This document shows, in pieces, positions 35,674 to 43,685 of a stretch of DNA of 64,000 nt. Origin of the DNA: Candidatus Ornithospirochaeta avicola (GTDB taxonomy: Bacteria; Spirochaetota; Spirochaetia; Sphaerochaetales; Sphaerochaetaceae); NCBI GenBank assembly GCA_019113245.1, contig DXHU01000020.1, forward strand, positions 28,101 to 92,100. Direction: 5' to 3'. How positions within the stretch are numbered: the stretch's first letter is position 1; the number at the start of each line of letters is the position of its first letter. The notes below the pieces were generated by a model. The model was given only the letters and a program-made list of their open reading frames with translations. It ran no database searches and was not told the DNA's origin. Both the position numbers and the translations under genes were made by a program.

Positions 35674-35955
35674 ATGGACGAGAATAACACTCAGATGCCT
35701 GTACATCAGAACGGATCAAATGGGACTGCAAGTCTTGTGCTTGGAATCATCTCACTTTGTCTTGTATGGTTCGGATATTCTGCACTGGTAGGATTCATTC
35801 TTTCCTTAATCGGCCTTGTTCTTGCCAACAGCGGAAAGAAGAAGGGAGACACAAACTGCCAGGCAGGATTCGTGCTATCTATCATCGGACTTGTGCTCAA
35901 CAGCCTCGGCTTCATTGCATGTGTGCTCTGCGTGGGCGCTCTGTCAATGATGTAA
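35674..35955 (+). CDS. Small DUF4190-like membrane protein
   Basis: A 93-residue protein with a polar Asn/Gln-rich N-terminus and two glycine-rich hydrophobic hairpins (SLVLGIISLCLVWFGYSALVG and AGFVLSIIGLVLNSLGFIACV). This repeat design is that of DUF4190 proteins, of unknown function in the inner membrane. Ribosome site GAGGAG precedes ATG. Seven bases separate it from the lgt-like gene. Confidence 0.75.
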   Translation: MDENNTQMPVHQNGSNGTASLVLGIISLCLVWFGYSALVGFILSLIGLVLANSGKKKGDTNCQAGFVLSIIGLVLNSLGFIACVLCVGALSMM

Positions 35956-35961
35956 GAGCAC

Positions 35962-36741
35962 ATGCATCCCTACATAATCACTGAGCCGGTTGTAATATCT
36001 TCTTACAGCCTGCTCATTTTTATTGGCATCCTGCTTGCAATTATTATATTGAAAAGAAAGACAAATGAAATTCCATTCTATGATTCATCCTACGCTGTGA
36101 TAATCGCATCAGTAGGTGCAGCTCTTGGCGGAAAGCTTTTCTATATTCTGCAGAACGCAGGAACGATTATAAGTTTTTTCAAGGATTATCCTCTGAAAAC
36201 GGCACTGGAGATGACTCTTTCCGGGGGCTTTGTCCTGTATGGGGGAATACTCTTCTCCATCCCATCTATATATTTTGTCTCAAAGACAAACAAAGTCGAC
36301 TTTCATCTTCTTTTGAACACGCTTGCTCCATCCCTTTCCCTTGCAATAGCTTCAGGAAGAATAGGATGCCTTCTTGCAGGATGCTGTTATGGCAGGGCCT
36401 ATGATGGACCTTTTTCCATCATATATCCAGAGGATGCAATAAGCAGTGTTCCAAGGGGGATACCTCTTTTTCCATCCCCTGTTGCAGAGTCCCTCATATG
36501 CCTCTTGATTACAGCAATCCTTCTTCTGAGAGAAAAAAAGAAAGGATCAGATGGAGCTTTTTCTCTTTTTCTCCTTCTTTATGCAGCAAGCCGCTTCTTT
36601 CTTGAGTTCATGCGCGGGGATGAAGAGAGAAAGAGCCTTCTCTTTTTCTCGACAAGCCAGGCAGCAAGCATTGCAGTCCTTTTTTTCCTTCTTTTTGTTT
36701 TTATAAAAAAGAAGCTTGCAAAGAAACAGAAAAATAAATAA
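35962..36741 (+). CDS. Prolipoprotein diacylglyceryl transferase-like membrane protein
   Basis: A 259-residue polytopic protein with about seven membrane helices and Lgt-family signatures: LSGGFVLYGGILF, ASGRIGCLLAGCCYGRAYDGP with the conserved arginine, and RFFLEFMRGDEE. It transfers diacylglycerol to lipoprotein cysteines if it is a true Lgt. The usual HGG of helix 3 reads SGG here and the GNF/NGE block reads GCLLAGCC, so it belongs to the divergent Lgt-like branch and the activity is uncertain. Short spacing suggests translational coupling to DUF4190. Confidence 0.75.
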   Translation: MHPYIITEPVVISSYSLLIFIGILLAIIILKRKTNEIPFYDSSYAVIIASVGAALGGKLFYILQNAGTIISFFKDYPLKTALEMTLSGGFVLYGGILFSIPSIYFVSKTNKVDFHLLLNTLAPSLSLAIASGRIGCLLAGCCYGRAYDGPFSIIYPEDAISSVPRGIPLFPSPVAESLICLLITAILLLREKKKGSDGAFSLFLLLYAASRFFLEFMRGDEERKSLLFFSTSQAASIAVLFFLLFVFIKKKLAKKQKNK

Positions 36742-36750
36742 TAAGAAGAT

Positions 36751-38079
36751 ATGACTGTCAGCCTTACAGAAGGGAAAATCACGAAAAACCTTGTGCTTTT
36801 CTCTATTCCTCTCATTCTTGGAAATCTATTGCAGACGCTTTACAACACTGCAGACAGCATAATCGTCGGTCGCTTTTTAGGACAGCAAGCGCTTGCTGCA
36901 GTCGGCTCTGCATATTCCCTGATGACTTTCATATCCTCAATTCTCATAGGGCTCACACTTGGAAGCGGAATAGTCTTTTCCTATCTCCATGGCTCAGGAG
37001 AAAAGGAGAAATATAAAAGAGCCCTTGCCCTTTCATTTTCCTTCATATTCATCCTCTCGCTTTTGATTACGGCAATATGCTATGCGTTTATCGACCAGAT
37101 TCTCACCTTTCAGCAAGTCCCTTTTGAGATAAGGGAAATGATGAAAGAATACCTTCTTGTAATATTTTCAGGAATCATTGCAACATTCATATTCAACTTC
37201 TATTCTACTGTTTTGCGCAGTCTTTCAGAGAGCACCATTCCCCTTGCCGCCATGGCAATAAGCGCAGTGATGAATGTGGCCCTTGATCTATATTTTGTAG
37301 CATCTCTTGGATGGGGAATATGGGGAGCGGCCTTTGCAACTGTAATCAGCCAGTATTTATCTGCTGTTTTCCTTCTTTCATACACTGCAATAAAGAAGAT
37401 AGATGCAAGATTTGGACTTAAGAATCTCTCATTTGACAGAGCGCTTTTAAGCGAGATAAGCCGGATAAGCATAATCACATCAGCCCAGCAGAGCGTCATG
37501 AATTTCGGCATTCTCCTTGTGCAGGGACTTGTAAACTCATTCGGCACTGTTACGATGGCCGCATTCTCAGCCGGAGTCAAGATTGACAGCTTTGCCTACC
37601 TTCTGCTTCAGGAATTTTCCAATGCTCTTTCATTCTTCATCTCTCAGAATATGGGAGCAGGAAAGAAAGACAGGGCAAGGAAGGGAATACTTTCTGCTGC
37701 TGTTTTAATCAGCGTTTTCTCACTTCTTTCCTCCATCGTGATTGTCAGAAATTCTCAGCTTTTTGCATCCCTTTTCATCTCATCAAACCATGCTGTGATA
37801 GAAATATGCTCAAGATACCTTCTCCTTGAAGGCTCATTCTATATTCTCATCGGATTTCTCTTCATGTTCTATGCCATTTTCCGTTCTTTGAAGATGCCTT
37901 CAGTGAGTCTTGTTCTGACAATCATCTCACTTGGACTGAGGGTCATTCTTGCATATATGCTGTCAAAAACGGCACTGCTGTCTGACGGAATCTGGATAAG
38001 CATACCGCTAGGGTGGGCAATCGCTGATACAGCAGGAATTTTATTCTTCTTTTTCAAATGCAGAAAGAAAGCTCTCTAG
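36751..38079 (+). CDS. MATE family multidrug/sodium antiporter
   Basis: A 442-residue inner-membrane protein with 12 predicted helices in two MatE halves (residues about 10-220 and 230-430). Typical blocks include NLLQTLYNTADSIIVGRFLGQQALAAVG and the internal repeat QQSVMNFGILLVQGLVNSFGTVTMAAFSAGVKI. It exports cationic compounds; substrate not predictable. Its 3' end overlaps the convergent HAD gene by 39 bases, with no terminator between them. Confidence 0.92.
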   Translation: MTVSLTEGKITKNLVLFSIPLILGNLLQTLYNTADSIIVGRFLGQQALAAVGSAYSLMTFISSILIGLTLGSGIVFSYLHGSGEKEKYKRALALSFSFIFILSLLITAICYAFIDQILTFQQVPFEIREMMKEYLLVIFSGIIATFIFNFYSTVLRSLSESTIPLAAMAISAVMNVALDLYFVASLGWGIWGAAFATVISQYLSAVFLLSYTAIKKIDARFGLKNLSFDRALLSEISRISIITSAQQSVMNFGILLVQGLVNSFGTVTMAAFSAGVKIDSFAYLLLQEFSNALSFFISQNMGAGKKDRARKGILSAAVLISVFSLLSSIVIVRNSQLFASLFISSNHAVIEICSRYLLLEGSFYILIGFLFMFYAIFRSLKMPSVSLVLTIISLGLRVILAYMLSKTALLSDGIWISIPLGWAIADTAGILFFFFKCRKKAL

Positions 38080-38631
38080 CTCTCTGTCATTAAAGCTGTA
38101 GCGAAAAGCTTTCATTCCAAGAGAAAGCGCACTGTTTATGTTTTCTTCCAGATCGTCAACAAGCACCATCTGAGAATACTCTGATCCAAGAGATACCCTG
38201 ATATAATCATAATAATCTTCATCGGGCTTCTTTTTCCCAATAATATGGGATGGATAATATGTAAATATGTCATCAAGAAAAGGCCAGAGAGCGCGGATTT
38301 TCTCAAAATGAGTGTCAATTGAGTTTGTAGCCATAGCCACAATCTGGCTGTCATTTTTAAGTCTGGAGGCAAGAGAGACAACAGAATCATTCAGAACCGG
38401 ATTGAAGCATGTGTAAAACAGATTCTCATCAACGCGTACATCAAAGCGCTCTTCGATTATCCTGTAATAGTCTTCTTCCTTCACTTCTCCTTTAAACAGC
38501 CTTGCCTCGCATTCAAGATAAAGCTCATGCATAGCTGAAAAAGGAAGAGAAAGCTTGCTGGCCATCATGCAAACTGTATCGATATTCCTGACAATGACAT
38601 TTCCGCAATCAAAAAGAAACACCTTGCTCAT
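38041..38631 (-). CDS. HAD-superfamily hydrolase (YihX-like)
   Basis: A 196-residue cytosolic phosphatase-type protein. Motif I is VFLFDCGNVIV (nucleophile Asp with N at the +3 position, as in YihX-like sugar phosphatases), motif II MATNSIDTHF, motif III KKKPDEDYYDYI and motif IV MVLVDDLEENI. Substrate unknown. Last gene of the regulator operon that starts at 41437; it overlaps the DtxR-type gene by four bases. Confidence 0.82.
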   Translation of the reverse strand: MSKVFLFDCGNVIVRNIDTVCMMASKLSLPFSAMHELYLECEARLFKGEVKEEDYYRIIEERFDVRVDENLFYTCFNPVLNDSVVSLASRLKNDSQIVAMATNSIDTHFEKIRALWPFLDDIFTYYPSHIIGKKKPDEDYYDYIRVSLGSEYSQMVLVDDLEENINSALSLGMKAFRYSFNDRELESFLSAFEKEE

Positions 38632-39005
38632 TTTTTCAGATATGCCTCAACAAAAGATGCAATCTTCTCCATGCTGTCTGACGAGATGTCGTGCTCAATC
38701 TTGCATGCGTCCTTTTCAGCAATCTCTTCATCAACTCCAAGCACATTGAAAAAGAACTCTTTAAGTGTCTTGTGCCTTCTGTATACCTGCTCAGCCTTGA
38801 TTCTCCCCTTTTCTGTAAGATAGATTTCCGAGTAGCTTTCCTGACTAATATATCCGTCTTTTGAGAGTGTTTTTATGGCACTTATAACACTGGGCTTTGT
38901 CACAGAAAGAAGGTTTGCAATGTCTGTGATTCTCACTCCTTCCCTTTCCTGCTCTGTTTCTATTCTGAGCACAGCCTCAAGATAATCCTCACCTGCTCTC
39001 TTCAT
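38628..39005 (-). CDS. DtxR/MntR-type metal-dependent repressor
   Basis: A 125-residue winged-helix regulator without the C-terminal SH3-like domain, thus MntR-like in size. The helix-turn-helix is VRITDIANLLSVTKPSVISAIKTLSKDGYI, and metal-ligand candidates are the N-terminal Glu/Asp residues and EKDACKIEHDIS. Known relatives sense Mn2+ or Fe2+. It could control the CDF exporter at 8199 or the FecCD operon, but no site was proven. A strong AAGGAGG ribosome site precedes it. Confidence 0.85.
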   Translation of the reverse strand: MKRAGEDYLEAVLRIETEQEREGVRITDIANLLSVTKPSVISAIKTLSKDGYISQESYSEIYLTEKGRIKAEQVYRRHKTLKEFFFNVLGVDEEIAEKDACKIEHDISSDSMEKIASFVEAYLKK

Positions 39006-39015
39006 AAGACCTCCT

Positions 39016-40554
39016 TTATATGACCATCCCTGGCAGTGAATTCTGCAATACTCCCTTATCCTTCTTCAGCTTTCCGTTGACAAGGACAGTATCAGGAGAA
39101 AGCGTATCACGGCTTAAAAGCACCAGATCCGCATAATAGCCTTCCCTTACATAACCTCTTTCTGAAAGAGAGAGTTTATCAGCATTGCGCCCTGAAAGCC
39201 TTGCTACTGCCTCAGCAAGAGAGAGAATTCCTTTTTCTTTGACGCAGAAGGAAAGAAAATGAGGAACAGCACTGCGGCTTCTCTCGTGGTCTGATTTCTC
39301 ATTTACAGAAAAAAGACTGTCAGAGCCAAAGCTCATGAGAGGATGCTTCATTATCGCTATAAGATTCTCCTCGCTTTCTGTCTCATCTTCCATTATCGCA
39401 CAGCCTGTTTCCTCTGCAAGTATGTCCAGCAGAGCATCAAGTGCATCCTCATTCCTTTCTGAGGCAATCTCACTTAAACTCATGTTCTCATACTGAGGAT
39501 TGTTTTCAAGCAGCTTTATCTTTATTTTCTCAGGACCTACAAGAGAATATATGCTCTCATACGTCGTGCCTGCAAGCATTTCCTCCTTTATGTCCCTTCT
39601 CTGGATATCAAGAGAAAGCGCGATACGGATCTCAAGAGGAGAAAGTCTCAAAACGGACGGAGGGAGAAGGGAAAAAAGACTTGTGGAGCCATATGTGTAC
39701 GGATACTGGTCAAAAGAGACACATAATCCTTTTTCTCTGTACTTTTCAATGAGGCTCAGCGCAGAGCAAAGCTTGTTCTGGTTTTTCTCCCCGATGACCT
39801 TGAAATGAGAAATTTCCGTTTTGACTGAAGCCTCAAGTGCAAGCGAGAGTATTTCATCAAGGGATGAAAGAAAGTCATTGCCCTCAGAGCGGAGATGAAC
39901 AGAAAAAAGCTTCCCTTTTCTTCCTGCTGTATTCAAAAGCGCCTTAAGCTCATCTCGAGAAGAGAAAATAACAGGAGAATAATATAGCCCTGTAGAAAAC
40001 CCGCATGCGCCGTTTTCAAGCTCCTTTTCAAGAAGTGCGCACATCTTTTCTATCTCTTCTTCGCTTGCCTCTCTTTTTGAATCCTTTCCCATCACTGCTG
40101 TTCGGATTGCAGTATGGGAACATAGGAATGACATGTTTATGCCGCATCCTCTTCTCTTCAGCTCAGCCTTCAGCGAAGAATAATCATCAAACGGGATTTC
40201 CCAGTCAGAACGTATTATGTCTTTTACATATTCTTTCAGCACAGGAAGGCTTTCTTCTGTGTTTGGGAAAAACCCTGCCCCGCAATTTCCTGCAACATCA
40301 AGCGTTATTCCCTGATTTGCCTTTTCATTCATCTGAGGGGAAAGAAAGCAAAGAGAGTCTGTATGAGAGTGTATGTCTATAAAGCCCGGTGTAAGAAAAA
40401 ATGATGATGCGTCAAACGTGCGTGATGCACGCACATATGACAGATCCTCATCAATCAGGCATATCCTTTTTTCTGCAACAGCGACATCTGCGCAAAAACC
40501 CTGCTTGCCGCTCCCGTCAATTACAACTGCATTCCTGAAAGGAAAATCATACAT
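39016..40554 (-). CDS. N-acyl-D-amino-acid deacylase-type amidohydrolase
   Basis: A 512-residue metal-dependent amidohydrolase (COG3653, D-aminoacylase/dihydroorotase-like). It has FIDIHSHTDSLCFLSPQMNEKANQGIT, GNCGAGFFP, ACGFSTGLYYSP, SVHLRSEG, KTEISHFKVIG and the late SFGSDSLFSV. These enzymes release D-amino acids from N-acyl forms. The start has AGGTGA upstream and lies just behind the Fic-like regulator gene (four-base gap). No signal peptide, so cytosolic. Confidence 0.87.
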   Translation of the reverse strand: MYDFPFRNAVVIDGSGKQGFCADVAVAEKRICLIDEDLSYVRASRTFDASSFFLTPGFIDIHSHTDSLCFLSPQMNEKANQGITLDVAGNCGAGFFPNTEESLPVLKEYVKDIIRSDWEIPFDDYSSLKAELKRRGCGINMSFLCSHTAIRTAVMGKDSKREASEEEIEKMCALLEKELENGACGFSTGLYYSPVIFSSRDELKALLNTAGRKGKLFSVHLRSEGNDFLSSLDEILSLALEASVKTEISHFKVIGEKNQNKLCSALSLIEKYREKGLCVSFDQYPYTYGSTSLFSLLPPSVLRLSPLEIRIALSLDIQRRDIKEEMLAGTTYESIYSLVGPEKIKIKLLENNPQYENMSLSEIASERNEDALDALLDILAEETGCAIMEDETESEENLIAIMKHPLMSFGSDSLFSVNEKSDHERSRSAVPHFLSFCVKEKGILSLAEAVARLSGRNADKLSLSERGYVREGYYADLVLLSRDTLSPDTVLVNGKLKKDKGVLQNSLPGMVI

Positions 40555-40558
40555 GCTA

Positions 40559-41437
40559 TCACCTGTAAGAAAGATTGACTCTTTTTTCTATAAATGATGT
40601 GAAATCCCTGTAGTTTCCCCTTTTGAGCGCAATAAAGTATGCATTCCTCATCTCCTCCTCATCCCCTGGAAGGAAAGTAGGAGGAAGGATGTTGTTTTTC
40701 AGGAGCTCGGAAGAGAGGACCAAAAATGAAAGAAGAGAAGAATAACGCTCAAATGGCCTTATTCTCTCAAGCTCTCCGTATATCATGACAGAGCGAGAAA
40801 GTGCATTGAGGGCCTTCCAGCTTTCTGCCTGATAAAACAGAGTCTCCATCTGGGCATCGACCTTGAGCTTTTCCTTTCCCCTTACCTCATATTCAGAAAA
40901 TCCATTGCGATAGAAAGAAGATGTTACGTCATCAATACCCTGTAAAAGTGCTTTATTGATTGCCTTGATCTTCTTCTCACTTAGCTCTTCTTTGTCAGAG
41001 ACAAGAAAAATCATTAGTGAAGCAAAATTTGTCACAATGAGATGTGTCTCAAGAGAAAGAGAAGGCACCACTTTCTTTTTAAGGATGCTTTTTACGTCCT
41101 TCTCATCAAGAATTATGTTTTCTTTTTCCAAAAGGAAGAGTAAACTGCTTAGTATGATAGCATGATATCTCTTGTCGCTCTTCAGCTCATCCTTTACAGG
41201 AAAGAGAATGCTTTGACGCAGAATGTTGTCGACGTCGACGCTTCCTGCTCTTATCTCAAGATTCTTGAAATGGCGCAGAGTCCTTCCATCGCGGGGCTTC
41301 TCAGCATCAAGGGGAATCATCCACGACCAGCCTGTCTTTATGGCTCCGTCAATTCTTCCTTCGTTGCAAAGAACCCTGATGCGTCTGTCAGATATCCCCC
41401 AGCGAAGGCTTGCCTGCTTTATATCCATATAACTCAT
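40559..41437 (-). CDS. HTH protein with a degenerate Fic-like domain
   Basis: A 292-residue protein. Residues 1-50 are an excisionase/MerR-like helix-turn-helix (MDIKQASLRWGISDRRIRVLCNEGRIDGAIK...WMIP). The C-terminal half is Fic-like: IYGELERIRPFERYSSLLSFLVLSSELL sits where active Fic proteins have HPFxxGNGR, so the catalytic His is Arg and the GNGR loop is lost. It should not transfer AMP; a purely regulatory role is more likely. The start ATG at 41437 follows TATAAT by six bases without ribosome site; the promoter carries a 20-bp dyad suited to autoregulation. First gene of the amidohydrolase-DtxR-HAD operon. Confidence 0.65.
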   Translation of the reverse strand: MSYMDIKQASLRWGISDRRIRVLCNEGRIDGAIKTGWSWMIPLDAEKPRDGRTLRHFKNLEIRAGSVDVDNILRQSILFPVKDELKSDKRYHAIILSSLLFLLEKENIILDEKDVKSILKKKVVPSLSLETHLIVTNFASLMIFLVSDKEELSEKKIKAINKALLQGIDDVTSSFYRNGFSEYEVRGKEKLKVDAQMETLFYQAESWKALNALSRSVMIYGELERIRPFERYSSLLSFLVLSSELLKNNILPPTFLPGDEEEMRNAYFIALKRGNYRDFTSFIEKRVNLSYR

Positions 41438-41576
41438 ACATCCATTATATTCCATATTCGGAATATTTACAATAAAATTAATTTTATTATCTTTTTTTTC
41501 CTAAAGTCATTAAAAAGTAATCAATCTTTATCAAAGATTGCAATTACTGTAATATAGGGTGTTAAGGAATTTTACT
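41438..41576. promoter_or_regulatory. Divergent region with two separate palindromes
   Basis: Minus strand: TTGTAA (41467-41472), 17 nt, TATAAT (41444-41449), six bases to ATG 41437; the dyad ATATTCC-N6-GGAATAT (41447-41466) fills the spacer. Plus strand: TAATAT (41550-41555) and AAGGAA ahead of GTG 41577; the perfect palindrome CAATCTTT-ATC-AAAGATTG (41522-41540) lies where the -35 should be. Both look like operators. Confidence 0.6.
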
Positions 41577-42860
41577 GTGGAAAAATATGATGTCATAATT
41601 GTCGGAACCGGGCCTGCTGGAATGGGTGCGGCTTTTTCTCTGCTTGAAAAGAGAAAGGACCTGAAAATCATAATGCTGGACAAGAAGCCGTTCAGCACAG
41701 GAGGAATGAGAAACGACTGCAAGATGAATTTCACATTCCCCATCGGTTTTCCTCTGGAATACTGGCAGGAAGATATTGCGAATCATTATCTGGATAAAGT
41801 AACGCAGTTCCTCAAGCCTGAAATTCTTCCAAAAAGCAACATCAGCACATATCAGGCAAGGGCTGAGAGACTCAATTGCAAGCTTCTTGAGATCAAGCAG
41901 ACACATCTGGGAACAGATGGCGGACTTGAGCTTATTAAAAAGCTCCAGAAGGAACTTGAGGCTCAGGGTGTAACTCTTGCACTCAATGAAGAGATGATCA
42001 GCATCGACAACAAAGAGAAGACAATCAGGACGAACAAGAGGACTCTTGGCTACAAGAGCATCCTTATTGCTCCAGGCCGTCAGGGCTTCCATTTCCTTCA
42101 GGATGTGATGAACATGCTCTCCATTCCATATATGGACAATATCATCGATGTGGGAATAAGAGTTGAGACAAGGCTTGAGCACTACCCTATTGTCAAGGAC
42201 TATTATGATCCGAAATTCTATTTCAAGGAAAAAGTAAGGACATTCTGCACAAACAGCGGCAATGCACATGTTGTAAAAGAAAAATATGCTACTGCACGCG
42301 GAGATGTCTGGTACAGTGTAAACGGCCATGCATTCAAAGCAGATGAGAACAAGAACAACGGCCTTGTCAATTTTGCAATCTTGAAGACAGTCAAACTTAC
42401 AGAGCCGCTTGCATCAGGACAGGAATTTGCAGAGCACCTTGGACTTCTTGCAGCCCTCATGGGAGGAGGAAAGCCCCTTATGCAGAGAGTCGGTGATTTC
42501 CGTCTTGGCAGAAGGAGCAAAATCAGCACATTCAACGAGGACCTCTATGACTTCAAGCCAAGCCTTATAGACTGCTGTCCTTCCGATATATCTCTTGCAA
42601 TGCCAAGCAAGATATTGAGGTACATCTGGTCTGCTATGAAGAACCTGGATACAATCGTTCCTGGAATCCTTCATCCTTCCACTATAATGTACTACCCTGA
42701 AATCAAACTCTATGCAAACAAGCCAGAGTATAAGGATGAGCATTTCCAGGTCGCAGAAGGTGTATTCTTTGCAGGCGACGGAGCTGGAACAAGCCGAGGC
42801 ATAACAGGTGCCTGGGCTAGCGGAATAAGAGCAAGCGAAGGCATGATTGAATATCTTTAG
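41577..42860 (+). CDS. FAD-dependent NAD(P)-type oxidoreductase (COG2509-like)
   Basis: A 427-residue flavoprotein. The N-terminus has the FAD dinucleotide motif YDVIIVGTGPAGMGAAFSLLE, and the C-terminus GVFFAGDGAGTSRGITGAWASGI completes the FAD site. The middle holds the block GLVNFAILKTVKL and GRRSKISTFNEDLYDF. Reaction unknown; the family is called uncharacterised FAD-dependent dehydrogenase. I use GTG 41577, with AAGGAA seven bases upstream, because an upstream GTG at 41559 is only three bases from the -10 box. Followed by a structured region and terminator. Confidence 0.85.
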   Translation: MEKYDVIIVGTGPAGMGAAFSLLEKRKDLKIIMLDKKPFSTGGMRNDCKMNFTFPIGFPLEYWQEDIANHYLDKVTQFLKPEILPKSNISTYQARAERLNCKLLEIKQTHLGTDGGLELIKKLQKELEAQGVTLALNEEMISIDNKEKTIRTNKRTLGYKSILIAPGRQGFHFLQDVMNMLSIPYMDNIIDVGIRVETRLEHYPIVKDYYDPKFYFKEKVRTFCTNSGNAHVVKEKYATARGDVWYSVNGHAFKADENKNNGLVNFAILKTVKLTEPLASGQEFAEHLGLLAALMGGGKPLMQRVGDFRLGRRSKISTFNEDLYDFKPSLIDCCPSDISLAMPSKILRYIWSAMKNLDTIVPGILHPSTIMYYPEIKLYANKPEYKDEHFQVAEGVFFAGDGAGTSRGITGAWASGIRASEGMIEYL

Positions 42861-43042
42861 AAAGCGCCTCGGAGAATCCTCCCGTCTTCAGGCGTGAAAT
42901 GAAAGCAGAATATCGACATGGCGCGTGAAGGGACCAGTTGCCCATGGACGACGGGAGAATAACACCTTTGAAGAAGACAGCTCTAGAGGAGGATGTCAAA
43001 AATCTTCCTGCATTTGACTATGAGGAAGCAGGAAGATTTTTT
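42861..43042 (+). ncRNA. Candidate structured RNA (6S-like rod or 3'-UTR element)
   Basis: About 180 bases without a credible gene that can fold into a long imperfect rod. The closing stem pairs ATCCTCC (42876-42882) with GGAGGAT (42988-42994), GTCTTC (42884-42889) with GAAGAC (42973-42978), and AGG with CCT (42965-42967). An internal bubble of roughly 10-20 bases per side follows, then an apical stem TCG.CATGG (42913-42921) with CCATG..CGA (42942-42951). A rival pairing of eight bases exists: CTCCCGTC (42879-42886) with GACGGGAG (42950-42957). A strong terminator ends the unit. This shape recalls 6S RNA, but no sequence consensus was recognised; it could instead be a switch ahead of the phosphodiesterase gene. 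Confidence 0.35.
43000..43042 (+). terminator. Intrinsic terminator after FAD oxidoreductase / candidate RNA
   Basis: A perfect 12-bp stem AAATCTTCCTGC/GCAGGAAGATTT with a 16-base loop, ending in six T. Confidence 0.8.
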
Positions 43043-43145
43043 GTCTCTAACGACAGAAAATCCTTGCCTTTGGGCATAAAAGCTGTCACCAAGCATCTTT
43101 GGAAAACCGGAGATTTTTTATTGTTTTTTTCATATAATCTTTCTC

Positions 43146-43685
43146 ATGAGGATTCTAATATTTTCGGACATACATGGGAAAAGCGACAGTGCGCTGTTTT
43201 TAAAGCAGAAAGCAGAAGAGTTGAATGCAGATTACATATTCCTTCTTGGGGACAATCTCTATCACGGACCGAGAAATGATGTTCCAGAGGGCTATGACCC
43301 GAAGAAGGTTGCAGAAATACTTAACAGTCTTTCAGACAGGATTATAGCTGTCAGGGGAAACTGTGAGGCTGAAGTTGACCAGATGATGCTGAACTTTCCG
43401 TGCCTGGAGACCTATGCACTCTTTGCTGCAGATGGAAAAAGATTCTTCCTTACTCACGGACATGTGTATGATAAGGAGAACAGAATCAAGTCTGGCTATG
43501 AGATATTCCTTTCCGGGCATACCCACTTAAGGGTGCTTGAGAAAGAAGAAGGCATTGTTTTTGTTAATCCCGGCTCCATTTCACTCCCCAAAGGGGATGG
43601 AATAAGAAGCTGGGCACTATATGAAAAAAACCAGATTTCAATCTATTCCATCACTGGCGCTCTGCTGTCTCAAATGACAGTGTGA
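43146..43685 (+). CDS. yfcE: YfcE-type metallophosphodiesterase
   Basis: A 179-residue calcineurin-like phosphoesterase close to E. coli YfcE. Metal-binding motifs are FSDIHG, LGDNLYHG, VRGNCEAEV, LTHGHVY and SGHTHL. It hydrolyses phosphodiester bonds; natural substrate unknown. The start lacks a ribosome site and follows TATAAT (43133-43138) by seven bases. The 3' end overlaps the convergent histidine kinase gene by 35 bases. Confidence 0.9.
   Translation: MRILIFSDIHGKSDSALFLKQKAEELNADYIFLLGDNLYHGPRNDVPEGYDPKKVAEILNSLSDRIIAVRGNCEAEVDQMMLNFPCLETYALFAADGKRFFLTHGHVYDKENRIKSGYEIFLSGHTHLRVLEKEEGIVFVNPGSISLPKGDGIRSWALYEKNQISIYSITGALLSQMTV

Noticed and set aside
42938..43279. 113-codon open frame after the FAD oxidoreductase
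   Set aside because: It crosses a strong terminator and then runs out of frame through the well-supported phosphodiesterase gene; no homology-like pattern or ribosome site.
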